Assembly: GCF_042652345.1 (NCBI RefSeq)
Contig: NZ_JBHSJJ010000006.1
Coordinates: 186,001 to 250,000 of the forward strand
Length of the DNA: 64,000 nt
Origin: Negadavirga shengliensis
GTDB taxonomy: Bacteria > Bacteroidota > Bacteroidia > Cytophagales > Cyclobacteriaceae
Direction: 5' to 3'
Position numbers and translations under genes: made by a program. Of the stretch, positions 52,492 to 60,878 are shown in pieces. Below the pieces are notes generated by a model. It was not told the origin of the DNA. It ran no database searches and saw nothing but the letters and a program-made list of their open reading frames with translations. Each line of letters begins with the position of its first letter. Position 1 is the stretch's first letter.

Positions 52492-54063
52492 ATGAGAAAT
52501 TTTAAGAAACATAACCTGCATGGATTGTTGTGTCTGGCTTATTTAATCGTGTTGTGTTCTTTCAACCGTCCTGTTTTCGACAAAAATGACGGTGATAAAC
52601 CCAATGTCATTATTATACAGGTAGATGACCTGGGCTATGGTGATGTGGGTACATATGGAGCTACCAAAGTGAGGACACCAAACCTTGACCGATTGGCCGA
52701 CGAAGGTTGCAAATTTATGGACGCACATTCGGCTTCTGCTGTATGTTCACCTTCCAGGTACGCTTTGCTGACGGGGCAATATCCTGCCAGAAAGGACTTT
52801 TGGTATCCGGTTTTTTTAAAAGATACTTTGGTAATCGATACAGCGCAGATGACCATAGGAAAACTGATGAAGGGTGCAGGGTATGAAACGGCTATTGTGG
52901 GTAAATGGCATTTGGGGTTTGGGAATGAATACCCCGTCAATTGGAACAATGAGCTTAAGCCGGGGCCATTGGAGTTGGGTTTTGATTACTATTTTGGGGT
53001 TCCTGTTTTGAACAGCCATCCACCCTTTGTTTATGTGGAAAACCATAAAGTACTTGGGCTGAGCGGGGATGATCCCTTTGAGTATGGCAAAAGGGCGAAA
53101 ACAAGGGAATTTGACGAAAAATTTGACCTGAATGCCATTGGGGGCGCAGAAGAGGCTCACCGGCTGTATAAAGACAGGGAGGCAGGCACCACGCTGAAGG
53201 ACAAGGCAATAGCATGGGTGCAGAAAAAGAAAGATGCTCCGTTTTTCCTTTATTTCGCACCCACTCAGATACATCATCCTTTTACTTCTGCACCCCAGTT
53301 TATCGGCACCAGTGAGGCAGGCGCCTATGGGGACTTTATTCATGAATTGGATTGGATGGTAGGTGAGCTTTTGGATTTTTTGGATGAATCCGGACTCGCC
53401 GACAACACATTGGTCATATTCACCAGTGATAATGGCGGGATGCTGAACAGAGGGGGGCAAACCGCATGGGAAGCAGGCCATAAAATCAACGGGGATCTCC
53501 TGGGGTTTAAGTTTGGGGCATGGGAAGGAGGACACCGGGTTCCTTTCATCGTAAGATGGCCTGGCAAGACCCCTGCCGGGACCCAATCAGACCAGCTGAT
53601 TTCGAATATAGATATGTTGGCAACGCTTGCGGCACTCACAGGTAAGGAACTGAAGCCGGAGGAGGGGCCGGATAGTTACAATATGTTGCCGGCCTTGACT
53701 TTATCTTCGGAGGAGCCAATAAGGGATCATTTGGTGATCAGCCCATCCAGAAAGTCCCATCTGGCCATCAGGAAGGGTAAATGGATGTACATTTCAGACC
53801 AGGGAGAAGGAGGGTTCCCGGGCCAGGAAGTAGGTTCCCATTCCTTTGGCGGAGCAGCGGCACATGTATTTACCGGACAGGTTAATAGTGATGTCGTGAA
53901 TGGGGAAATCAAGAAGGATGCAGCTCCCGCCCAGCTATATGATCTGGATGCAGATCCCACCCAAAAACGCAATCTGTATAATGAACACCCGGAAATAGCC
54001 GGTGAACTAAAGCGTCTGCTCCTGGAAACATTGAATCAACCCATCAGCAATAAACAAAAGTGA
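52492..54063 (+). CDS. family S1 sulfatase of the GH172 locus
   Basis: This 523-residue protein has a hydrophobic N-terminal signal (LHGLLCLAYLIVLCSF), then VIIIQVDDLGYGDVGTYG with metal-binding Asp45-Asp46 and the formylglycine motif CSPSRYALLTGQYP starting at Cys85. GKWHLGFGNEYP is near 142, FFLYFAPTQIHHPF near 246 and FTSDNGGM near 308. It resembles the arylsulfatase-type S1 enzymes that remove sulfate from glycans. It follows susD by 68 bases on the same strand and is probably in the same operon, which suggests that the imported glycan is sulfated. The sulfatase near 8.6 kb is a separate, different protein. Confidence 0.94.
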   Translation: MRNFKKHNLHGLLCLAYLIVLCSFNRPVFDKNDGDKPNVIIIQVDDLGYGDVGTYGATKVRTPNLDRLADEGCKFMDAHSASAVCSPSRYALLTGQYPARKDFWYPVFLKDTLVIDTAQMTIGKLMKGAGYETAIVGKWHLGFGNEYPVNWNNELKPGPLELGFDYYFGVPVLNSHPPFVYVENHKVLGLSGDDPFEYGKRAKTREFDEKFDLNAIGGAEEAHRLYKDREAGTTLKDKAIAWVQKKKDAPFFLYFAPTQIHHPFTSAPQFIGTSEAGAYGDFIHELDWMVGELLDFLDESGLADNTLVIFTSDNGGMLNRGGQTAWEAGHKINGDLLGFKFGAWEGGHRVPFIVRWPGKTPAGTQSDQLISNIDMLATLAALTGKELKPEEGPDSYNMLPALTLSSEEPIRDHLVISPSRKSHLAIRKGKWMYISDQGEGGFPGQEVGSHSFGGAAAHVFTGQVNSDVVNGEIKKDAAPAQLYDLDADPTQKRNLYNEHPEIAGELKRLLLETLNQPISNKQK

Positions 54064-54185
54064 TGCTGGGGGTTAGAACCCTCACTTTGCAGTGGCTTTT
54101 AACAATAACAGAAGTACTTCGAACGATACTTAAATAAAAAAATAATGTTTTATATCCGGGAGAACAAATAATATTTAAAAAACGA

Positions 54186-54229
54186 GACTATTTTGAATAA
54201 ATAAAATAGTCAATTGACGGATATTTTTG
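54186..54229 (+). promoter_or_regulatory. lacI promoter region with two palindromes
   Basis: GACTATTTT (54186-54194) and AAAATAGTC (54203-54211) form a perfect 9-bp inverted repeat. It overlaps the 10-bp palindrome GTCAATTGAC (54209-54218), which is followed by a -7-like TATTTTTG (54222-54229). The ATG of the LacI gene is 39 bases further on. No TTG lies at exactly 19 bases, so the promoter call is tentative. The palindromes differ from TTAATCGATTAA. Confidence 0.45.
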
Positions 54230-54267
54230 TAGATTTAATTAAAAAGTCTACTATTTTAAAATCTCTC

Positions 54268-55305
54268 ATGAAAAAGAAAGTTTCACTAAAAGATATTGCC
54301 GAAATCGTTGGAGTATCTACGGCCACCATCTCTTATGTTTTGAGCAAAGGGGAGGAGAACCGGGTCAGCCCGAAGATGGCTGCCAAAATCAAAAAGGTGG
54401 CTAAGGAACTGAACTACCAACCTAATCAGATCGCAAAGAGTCTAAAGAGTGGCAGAACATTTACCATAGGACTGATTGTCGCGGATATCTCCAATCCATT
54501 TTTTGCTAATATTGCCAGAATAATTGAGGATGAAGCCAAAAAGCGGGATTACACGGTGATTTTTGGGAGTTCGGATGAAAGTGAAGACAAATCCAGGGAT
54601 TTGATAAGATTTTTGAGCAACAGACAGGTGGACGGTTTTATTATTGCACCGACTGAAAAATCCATCGATCAAATAGAACAGCTAAAGGCACAGAATATAC
54701 CTTTTGTTCTGATAGACAGGTATTTTCCCGAACTGGAGACGAGCTACGTGGTGATCAATAATTATCAAGCAGCCTATGATGCAGTCAGCAGGCTGATTGA
54801 CACGGGCCATTCCAGCATTGGGGTGATATCCTACAGCCAGGGGCTTTTTCATATGCGGGAGAGGGTAAGGGGCTATAAACGGGCTGTTTTGGATCATGGT
54901 CTTAATTTTAAGAAAACCTGGATGAAGGAAGTAAGTTATGCCAATGCCAAAAAGGAAGTGGAAGCCGCTATCGACCAGTTGGTAAGCAAGAGAAAAGAGG
55001 TAAGCGCCTTGTTCTTCGCCACCAATACCTTAGCCGTCCATGGTTTGAAGCATATTGACCGGCTGAAGCTGAAAGTTCCGGATGATGTGGGGGTCGTTTG
55101 TTTTGATCAGGGGGAGGCGTTTGATTTTTACTATTGCCCTTTGACCTATGTCAAGCAACCGTTGGTTGAATTAGGTACTGCTGCGGTAAATATATTAATA
55201 GACCAAATAAGCCGAAAAAATAAAGGTTACAGCCGGACTTCCCTGGAAGCCGAGCTGATCGTCCGGGATTCTTGTACCCGTTTAGAAAAACATATGGACG
55301 TCTGA
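54268..55305 (+). CDS. LacI-family transcriptional regulator of the GH172 locus
   Basis: I start at the ATG at 54268, which begins directly with the helix-turn-helix; a TTG at 54214 is in frame but lies in the promoter region. The 345-residue protein has the LacI DNA-binding motif VSLKDIAEIVGVSTATISYVL (residues 4-24), the hinge ELNYQPNQIAKSLKSGRT and a periplasmic-binding-protein-like effector domain (about 60-340, TIGLIVADISNPFFANIARI, then VDGFIIAPTEKS, FVLIDRYFP, VSALFFATNTLAVHG and DVGVVCFDQGEAFDFYYCPLTYVKQP). It probably represses the flanking operons at the five TTAATCGATTAA sites until a sugar from the glycan binds. Confidence 0.95.
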   Translation: MKKKVSLKDIAEIVGVSTATISYVLSKGEENRVSPKMAAKIKKVAKELNYQPNQIAKSLKSGRTFTIGLIVADISNPFFANIARIIEDEAKKRDYTVIFGSSDESEDKSRDLIRFLSNRQVDGFIIAPTEKSIDQIEQLKAQNIPFVLIDRYFPELETSYVVINNYQAAYDAVSRLIDTGHSSIGVISYSQGLFHMRERVRGYKRAVLDHGLNFKKTWMKEVSYANAKKEVEAAIDQLVSKRKEVSALFFATNTLAVHGLKHIDRLKLKVPDDVGVVCFDQGEAFDFYYCPLTYVKQPLVELGTAAVNILIDQISRKNKGYSRTSLEAELIVRDSCTRLEKHMDV

Positions 55306-55337
55306 AAAAATGGGAACACGATAGTTGGAATCATGCT

Positions 55338-55367
55338 TTGTTTGTTAATCGATTAAGTATACTTTTG
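55338..55367 (+). promoter_or_regulatory. first GH172 promoter, TTG-N19-TACTTTTG, with operator in spacer
   Basis: TTG (55338-55340) is followed after exactly 19 bases by TACTTTTG (55360-55367), a complete match to the Bacteroidota consensus. The palindrome GTTAATCGATTAAG (55344-55357) fills the spacer. Transcription would begin near 55,372, giving a leader of about 195 bases before the GH172 ATG. Confidence 0.85.
55344..55357. promoter_or_regulatory. LacI-type operator, site 4 (in promoter spacer)
   Basis: GTTAATCGATTAAG has the full TTAATCGATTAA core and sits between the -33 and -7 elements, where bound protein would directly block RNA polymerase. Confidence 0.85.
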
Positions 55368-55495
55368 ATTCTGATAGGGTGCCTGTTGAGAGATTAGTGT
55401 TTGTGCCATAGATTGGAGGGCACGGGCTTTCGCTCATTCCCGGGTTTTTCTAAAAGGGAAAACTGTACGCGGGATTGTCCCGATAATAAATGTAA

Positions 55496-55509
55496 GTTAA
55501 TCGATTAAT
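55496..55509. promoter_or_regulatory. LacI-type operator, site 5 (in the leader)
   Basis: GTTAATCGATTAAT lies 152 bases after site 4 (centre to centre) and 58 bases before the GH172 ATG. It could serve as an auxiliary operator for looping or as a roadblock to transcription. Confidence 0.8.
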
Positions 55510-55566
55510 TTGTGATGTCCTGAAATTTATCTTAAAGTAAAAAATAATAATAAACTAAAAACAATT

Positions 55567-56715
55567 ATGAAAAAGTTGATAGGTGTCTTTACGATACTTT
55601 TAACGGTAGTGATGGTCCCGCTGCATGCACAGGAAAAATTCAACGGATTGGATGTTGGAATGGGGAATTTATACCGACTATCCGATGCTAAGACCAGATC
55701 AATCAGTCCTGAAAATTTTACGGGAGAACCCGGAAAAGGAGCCATGGCTTCTTTGGAAGAAGGAAATGCAGGTAATGTGGCCAGGGAATTGGGCCAGGGA
55801 TGGAAGGTCAATCCTTTTGTGAGGATAGAGCCGGGGGAAACATTTACTTTGGCTGAGATCGATGGCTCTGGGGCCATACAACATATTTGGATGACACCTA
55901 CCGGCCACTGGAGGTTTTCGATTTTGCGTTTTTATTGGGATGATGAAGAGACACCTTCTGTGGAGGTACCCGTTGGCGATTTTTTTGGAATGGGCTGGCA
56001 GGAATATGCGCATTTGAACTCCCTTCCTGTTTCGGTAAATCCGGGCAGTGCATTCAATTCCTACTGGGTCATGCCATTTAGAAAAAAATGCAGGATCACT
56101 ATGGAAAATATCGGAGCGAATCAAATGACGCTGTATTATCAAATTGACTACACCCTCACAGAAGTTCCCGACGATGCAGCCTACTTTCATGCACAGTTCC
56201 GACGCAGTAACCCTACCAAGGGTTCTCTGCATACTTTGGTTGACGGTATAAAAGGAAAGGGCCATTATGTAGGAACATTTATGGCTTGGCAAGTAAACAA
56301 CAAAGGTTGGTGGGGCGAAGGGGAGATCAAATTTTATATGGATGGGGACAAGGAATTCCCAACCATAGCCGGAACAGGTACGGAAGACTATTTTTTGGGT
56401 TCTTATAATTTTGAAAACAGGAAAACCCATCAATATGAGGAGTTTTCAACGGCATATGCCGGACTTCATCAGGTTATCCGTCCGGACGGACTTTATAATT
56501 CCCAGCAGCGGTTTGGTTTATACAGATGGCATATCCAGGATCCAATACGCTTTGAAAAAGAGCTTAAAGTCACCATCCAGGACTTAGGGTGGAGAAGTAA
56601 CCACAGGTATTTGCCTCAACAGTCCGATATCAGCTCTGTCGTGTACTGGTACCAGCGGGAGCCTCATGCTCCATTTCCGAAGTTGCCTTCCGCAAATGAG
56701 CTGGAAGTCAATTAG
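55567..56715 (+). CDS. GH172 (DUF2961) glycoside hydrolase, copy 1
   Basis: This 382-residue protein has a signal peptide (LIGVFTILLTVVMVPLHAQ). The DUF2961 domain shows GAIQHIWMTPTGHWRFSILRFYWDDEETPSVEVPVGDFFG (read in pieces, about 103-140), FNSYWVMPFRKKCRITMEN near 163, AAYFHAQFRR near 204, WWGEGEIKFYMDG (Glu251) and GTGTEDYFLG (Glu273). These two glutamates match, to my knowledge, the catalytic pair of the GH172 fold, which acts on D-arabinofuranosides or difructose anhydride I. Probably secreted to the periplasm. It is the first gene of the second operator-controlled unit. Confidence 0.9.
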   Translation: MKKLIGVFTILLTVVMVPLHAQEKFNGLDVGMGNLYRLSDAKTRSISPENFTGEPGKGAMASLEEGNAGNVARELGQGWKVNPFVRIEPGETFTLAEIDGSGAIQHIWMTPTGHWRFSILRFYWDDEETPSVEVPVGDFFGMGWQEYAHLNSLPVSVNPGSAFNSYWVMPFRKKCRITMENIGANQMTLYYQIDYTLTEVPDDAAYFHAQFRRSNPTKGSLHTLVDGIKGKGHYVGTFMAWQVNNKGWWGEGEIKFYMDGDKEFPTIAGTGTEDYFLGSYNFENRKTHQYEEFSTAYAGLHQVIRPDGLYNSQQRFGLYRWHIQDPIRFEKELKVTIQDLGWRSNHRYLPQQSDISSVVYWYQREPHAPFPKLPSANELEVN

Positions 56716-56824
56716 GCGACTGCTTGCAGCCATGTCAAAATGTATACGACAATGACCTGGTTTTAACAATTTTAAATATATTGGAACTACAATGTTATAT
56801 AAACCTGTGGCACCGATCTTAAAT

Positions 56825-58057
56825 ATGATGACAAGAATTAGTTGGTTAATCATGCCGATGGTGGTTTTTCTCATGTCTGCCTGCCATAAGGACAAAGGAG
56901 GAAGCACAGACTTGGACGGTTATAACCATGGTACTTTTGGATATGATTTGAAGTTTCTTCTGGAAAAGGATGATAGCCTGATATTGCTCGAAAGTACGGT
57001 AGGGAATGCCAAGGTGGCCGTTTCTCCTAAATACCAAGGCAAGGTGTTTACCTCTTCCGCTGATGGCCTTGATGGGAAAAGTTTTGGCTGGATTAACTAT
57101 GAAGCCTTTGACCAGCCCCTCGACCCTCATATGAATGCGTATGGGGGCGAGAACAGGTTGTGGCTCGGGCCGGAAGGGGGCCAGTATTCTGTCTTTTTTG
57201 GTCCCGGGGATAAGATGGAATTTGAGAATTGGGTCACGCCTCCTGCCGTAGATTATGAAAGTTGGGAAGCCGTTTCCCAAACCCCCCAACACGTATCCAT
57301 GCAAAAGGAAGGTGTTTTTCCCAATTATTTGGGTACGGAATTTAACATAAGAATCAACCGGGATGTCCGTATTCTTGAAATTCATGAAATACAGGAAATG
57401 CTGGACATTGAGTTGGAAGATGATCCCATCCAGGTCGTGGCTTATGAAACGGACAACACCATCACCAATATCGGTGGCAACGCGTGGACAAAAGCGTCAG
57501 GTGCTCCGTGCATTTGGATTTTGGACATGTTCACACCGTCACCGCACACAACCATTGTCATTCCGTATCATGAAACAGGGGAAACGAAGGTGGCTACAAC
57601 AGATTACTTTGGTGAAATCCCCCAGGACCGGATCGCATACCATAACGGGGTATTGTTTTTCAAAGCGGATGGCAAACATAGGGGAAAACTTGGGATGGGT
57701 CCGGAGCGGGCTAAACCGGTTGCGGGGAGTTTTGACGCAGCGGATAACGTACTCACGCTGACTGTATTTGACGTGGATCCTGACGCTGTTTATCTTAATC
57801 AGGAGTGGACAACAGCCAATGATCCCCTTCAGGGTGATGCGGTCAACGCATACAATGACGGGCCTTTGGAGGACGGAAGCCAAATGGGACCTTTTTACGA
57901 GTTGGAGAGTGTATCACCTGCTGCCTTTCTCAAACCTGGAGAAAAGTTGAGACACAGGCACAGTGTGTTTCATTTTGTAGGTGATAAAGAAGTGCTTAAC
58001 AGAATTTCTTTAAGAAATTTAGGTGTTTCTTTGGAAGAAATAAGAACGGTGTTTTAG
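56825..58057 (+). CDS. DUF6786-family mutarotase-like lipoprotein
   Basis: I take the second in-frame ATG (56825); from there the protein has a lipoprotein signal MMTRISWLIMPMVVFLMSAC (Cys20). The body (about 390 residues) contains LLESTVGNAKVAVSPKYQGKVFTSSADG, then GENRLWLGPEGGQYSVFFGPG, then GVFPNYLGTEFNIRINRDVRIL. These are beta-sandwich segments resembling aldose 1-epimerase (galactose mutarotase-like) proteins, and match what is called DUF6786 in Bacteroidota. A mutarotase-like or sugar-binding role for the released monosaccharide fits the locus, but no activity is proven. It lies 109 bases after GH172 copy 1. Confidence 0.75.
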   Translation: MMTRISWLIMPMVVFLMSACHKDKGGSTDLDGYNHGTFGYDLKFLLEKDDSLILLESTVGNAKVAVSPKYQGKVFTSSADGLDGKSFGWINYEAFDQPLDPHMNAYGGENRLWLGPEGGQYSVFFGPGDKMEFENWVTPPAVDYESWEAVSQTPQHVSMQKEGVFPNYLGTEFNIRINRDVRILEIHEIQEMLDIELEDDPIQVVAYETDNTITNIGGNAWTKASGAPCIWILDMFTPSPHTTIVIPYHETGETKVATTDYFGEIPQDRIAYHNGVLFFKADGKHRGKLGMGPERAKPVAGSFDAADNVLTLTVFDVDPDAVYLNQEWTTANDPLQGDAVNAYNDGPLEDGSQMGPFYELESVSPAAFLKPGEKLRHRHSVFHFVGDKEVLNRISLRNLGVSLEEIRTVF

Positions 58058-58305
58058 TCCTGGCATTGGGTAAGTGCAGGAGAAAATTGCAGATTAAATA
58101 TGCCTGTCAGGCAGGTCTGAATATGTCAGATATGAAAAAGTATTTCCGGGGCGCAGACCTCCCATTGAGGCATTTGCTTTGAAATCCTTTTATGATATGG
58201 ATGATATAAAATATACAGAACTTTAAAAAAGCCAACCGCTTCAGCTGATTAAATCCTGATTTATGCCATCCATGGCTCATTGCTATCCCGTAAATAATCT
58301 AATCC

Positions 58306-59619
58306 ATGAATAATGAAATTTTAGAGAAAGAACCCTTAATCCGACCTGGTATAGTTTTCCCCTTTATCGTGATCACCAGTCTTTTCTTTCTATGGGGTTT
58401 GGCAAATAACATGACGGATACTTTGCTCGCCGCGTTTAAGCGGATCATGAGCATGTCGGATTTTCAGACCTCGTGGATACAACTGGCATTTTATGGGGCC
58501 TACTTCCTTTTGGCGCTTCCCGCGGCTATCGTTATTAAGAAGTACAGTTACAAAACCGGTGTTTTGCTGGGATTGGGGATGTTCATCATTGGCGCGCTCT
58601 CATTTTATCCTGCCAGTATCACCATGGTATATGGACATTTTCTAACAGCTTTATTTGTTCTTGCCGGAGGCTTGTCCATACTTGAAACCGTGGCAAATCC
58701 CTATATCATCGCCATGGGACCAAAAAGTACCGGCACCAGAAGATTGAATCTGGCCCAGTCTTTCAACCCCATTGGCTCTATTTCCGGAGTATTGTTGAGC
58801 AAGATATTTATTCTTTCTAAGCTTAACCTAATAGGCGAGCAAGAGCGGGCGGGTATGGATGCAGAACAGCTCAAGACCATACAGTCTGAAGAACTCACTG
58901 CCGTGATGGGTCCCTATGTAGGTGTGGCTTTTTTTCTGATGATGCTATGGATTTTGATCATCTTCATCAAAATGCCGATGGGTAGGGACAAATCCCATCA
59001 TCTGGATCTTAAAGGTTCAGTAGGGAGATTAATAAGAAAACCCCATTATGTAGGAGCTGTCGTTGCCCAGTTTTTCTATGTAGGGGCGCAGATAGGCGTA
59101 TGGTCTTTTACCATCCGTTATGTCATGCAGGAATTGCAAGTGAACGAAGACGAGGCATCTTCCTACTATCTCCTTGCCCTGCTCCTTTTTGCGGGCAGCC
59201 GGTTTGTATTTACTGCCCTGATGAAATATTTCAGCCCCAGATTGCTTTTGCTTTTTTCTGCCTTTGCCGCGACCATCTGTACTTTATTCGTGATCTACGG
59301 TCAGGGGATGGTGGCTGTTGGCGCATTGATTATGATATCAGGATTCATGTCTCTGATGTTTCCTACCATCTACGGTCTCGGACTCCAGGAGTTAGGTGAA
59401 GACACCAAAATAGGAGGCTCAGGTCTGATTATGGCCATACTGGGAGGAGCTGTAATGACTTCTGTGCAAGGACAGGTTTCTGATCTCACAGGAAGCATAT
59501 ATATAGCCTATTATGTACCCCTGTTTTGTTTTGTCATGATCATTATTTATGCCCTAATGGAAGAGAAGTGGATAAAAAAAGCCAGATATGAAGAAAGGTT
59601 GACTGAAACTTCTATTTAA
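58306..59619 (+). CDS. FucP-like sugar:H+ symporter (MFS)
   Basis: This 437-residue protein has about 12 membrane helices. It opens with FPFIVITSLFFLWGLANNMTDTLLAAFKRIM, the FucP-family signature, followed by FQTSWIQLAFYGAYFLLALPAAIVIKKYSYK and ETVANPYIIAMGPKSTGTRRLNLAQSFNPIGSI. FucP of E. coli is an L-fucose:proton symporter that also carries L-galactose and D-arabinose. In this locus, between GH172 genes, it probably brings the released monosaccharide through the inner membrane. It lies about 250 bases after the mutarotase-like gene with no visible terminator between. Confidence 0.92.
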   Translation: MNNEILEKEPLIRPGIVFPFIVITSLFFLWGLANNMTDTLLAAFKRIMSMSDFQTSWIQLAFYGAYFLLALPAAIVIKKYSYKTGVLLGLGMFIIGALSFYPASITMVYGHFLTALFVLAGGLSILETVANPYIIAMGPKSTGTRRLNLAQSFNPIGSISGVLLSKIFILSKLNLIGEQERAGMDAEQLKTIQSEELTAVMGPYVGVAFFLMMLWILIIFIKMPMGRDKSHHLDLKGSVGRLIRKPHYVGAVVAQFFYVGAQIGVWSFTIRYVMQELQVNEDEASSYYLLALLLFAGSRFVFTALMKYFSPRLLLLFSAFAATICTLFVIYGQGMVAVGALIMISGFMSLMFPTIYGLGLQELGEDTKIGGSGLIMAILGGAVMTSVQGQVSDLTGSIYIAYYVPLFCFVMIIIYALMEEKWIKKARYEERLTETSI

Positions 59620-59671
59620 TGATAAACTTAACTGTACACATTTAATAAATAAACTCAAAAATAACCTGCTT

Positions 59672-60835
59672 ATGAGAACCTGCATTGTAATTTGGATTTT
59701 ACTGGGCTGGGCTTGGTCCGGTACCGGGAGCTTATATGCCCAACAGCATCAATACGAACGTGATATCTGGCTTTTGAGGGACTACTCCTCACAGAGGATT
59801 TCCAGTTATGACACAACCGGGGCCAATGATGACGGAAACTGGAAAGATAAGATCAAACCGGAAGAAACCAGGGTGATCGGTGAGGTAACCGGACCGGGAA
59901 TTATAAAGCACATATGGGTCACCATTGCCAGCAATGAGCCGGGTCATTTAAAAAAGATAGTATTGAGAATGTATTGGGATGGAGAGGACCAGCCCAGTGT
60001 GGAGGCACCCATAGGGGATTTTTTTGGCCTGGGCCTGGGTAAATATTACTTGTTTGAATCAAAATACTTGTCCGTTGGTTCACAGAGGGCGCTGAATTCG
60101 GCCTTTCCGATGCCTTTTAAGCAATCGGCCAAAATTACGGTTACCAATGAAGGTGAGCAGGAAATCAACGCGTTTTATTACAACATCGATTGGGAAAAAC
60201 ATGAAGTCTTGCCCGAAAACACGGCCTATTTTCATGCCCAGTTTCGGCAGGCAGTACCGACCAACGGTTGGACAAATGACTGGAACCGGAACAGTGACCC
60301 CCATATCAACGGCAAACAGAACAAAACAGGAGAGGACAATTATGTGATTTTGGAGGCAGAGGGACAGGGCCACTATATAGGAGTGATGCACAGCCTTATC
60401 CAGAACCAGGGAGATTGGTGGGGTGAAGGAGACGAAATGATTTTTATCGACGGGGCGGAAAAGCCTCAAATCCATGGCACGGGAGCAGAGGATTATTATC
60501 TGGGAGCCTGGTGCTATGGAGGTTGTGGTATCAACCCTTTTGGGCATTCAAAACCAGAGTTTGATTATAGTGAATACGGCAATCCCAGAAACGGGGGAGA
60601 TGACAGGGGAGCCCAGTGGACAGTTTATCGTTTTCACAGCGAATCCCCCGTGGTGTTTGAAAAAGACATTAAGGTAACCATAGAATCTGGCCATGCCAAC
60701 CATAGGTCTGATAATTATTATACCGTGGCTTATTGGTACCAGACAGAACCTCATAAACCTTTTCCCCAACTGCCCCCGGTCGGCGAGAGAATCCCCCAGC
60801 TAGTAAATACAGAAGGACCTACTATGGGGAAATAG
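59672..60835 (+). CDS. GH172 (DUF2961) glycoside hydrolase, copy 2
   Basis: This 387-residue protein has a signal peptide (IVIWILLGWAWSGTGSLYAQ). The GH172 features are GPGIIKHIWVTIASNEPGHL, then LRMYWDGEDQPSVEAPIGDFFG near 99-120, FPMPFKQSAKITVTNEG near 145, WWGEGDEMIFIDG (Glu252) and GTGAEDYYLGAWCYGG (Glu273). The glutamates are 21 residues apart, the spacing of the family's catalytic pair. It lies 52 bases after the FucP-like gene. It is about as long as copy 1, but the two are clearly divergent paralogues. Confidence 0.92.
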   Translation: MRTCIVIWILLGWAWSGTGSLYAQQHQYERDIWLLRDYSSQRISSYDTTGANDDGNWKDKIKPEETRVIGEVTGPGIIKHIWVTIASNEPGHLKKIVLRMYWDGEDQPSVEAPIGDFFGLGLGKYYLFESKYLSVGSQRALNSAFPMPFKQSAKITVTNEGEQEINAFYYNIDWEKHEVLPENTAYFHAQFRQAVPTNGWTNDWNRNSDPHINGKQNKTGEDNYVILEAEGQGHYIGVMHSLIQNQGDWWGEGDEMIFIDGAEKPQIHGTGAEDYYLGAWCYGGCGINPFGHSKPEFDYSEYGNPRNGGDDRGAQWTVYRFHSESPVVFEKDIKVTIESGHANHRSDNYYTVAYWYQTEPHKPFPQLPPVGERIPQLVNTEGPTMGK

Positions 60836-60878
60836 GCCTTTATTAAATTTCAATCAGCAGGTATTACCTAATTTTAAC

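Noticed and set aside
52816..53586. Minus-strand open frame of 256 codons antisense to the second sulfatase
   Set aside because: It lies entirely within a clear sulfatase gene and shows no protein family features.
58101..58113. Palindrome TGCCTGTCAGGCA after the DUF6786 gene
   Set aside because: The perfect but short GC-rich palindrome has no T run and no similarity to the operator set, and no role is suggested by its position.
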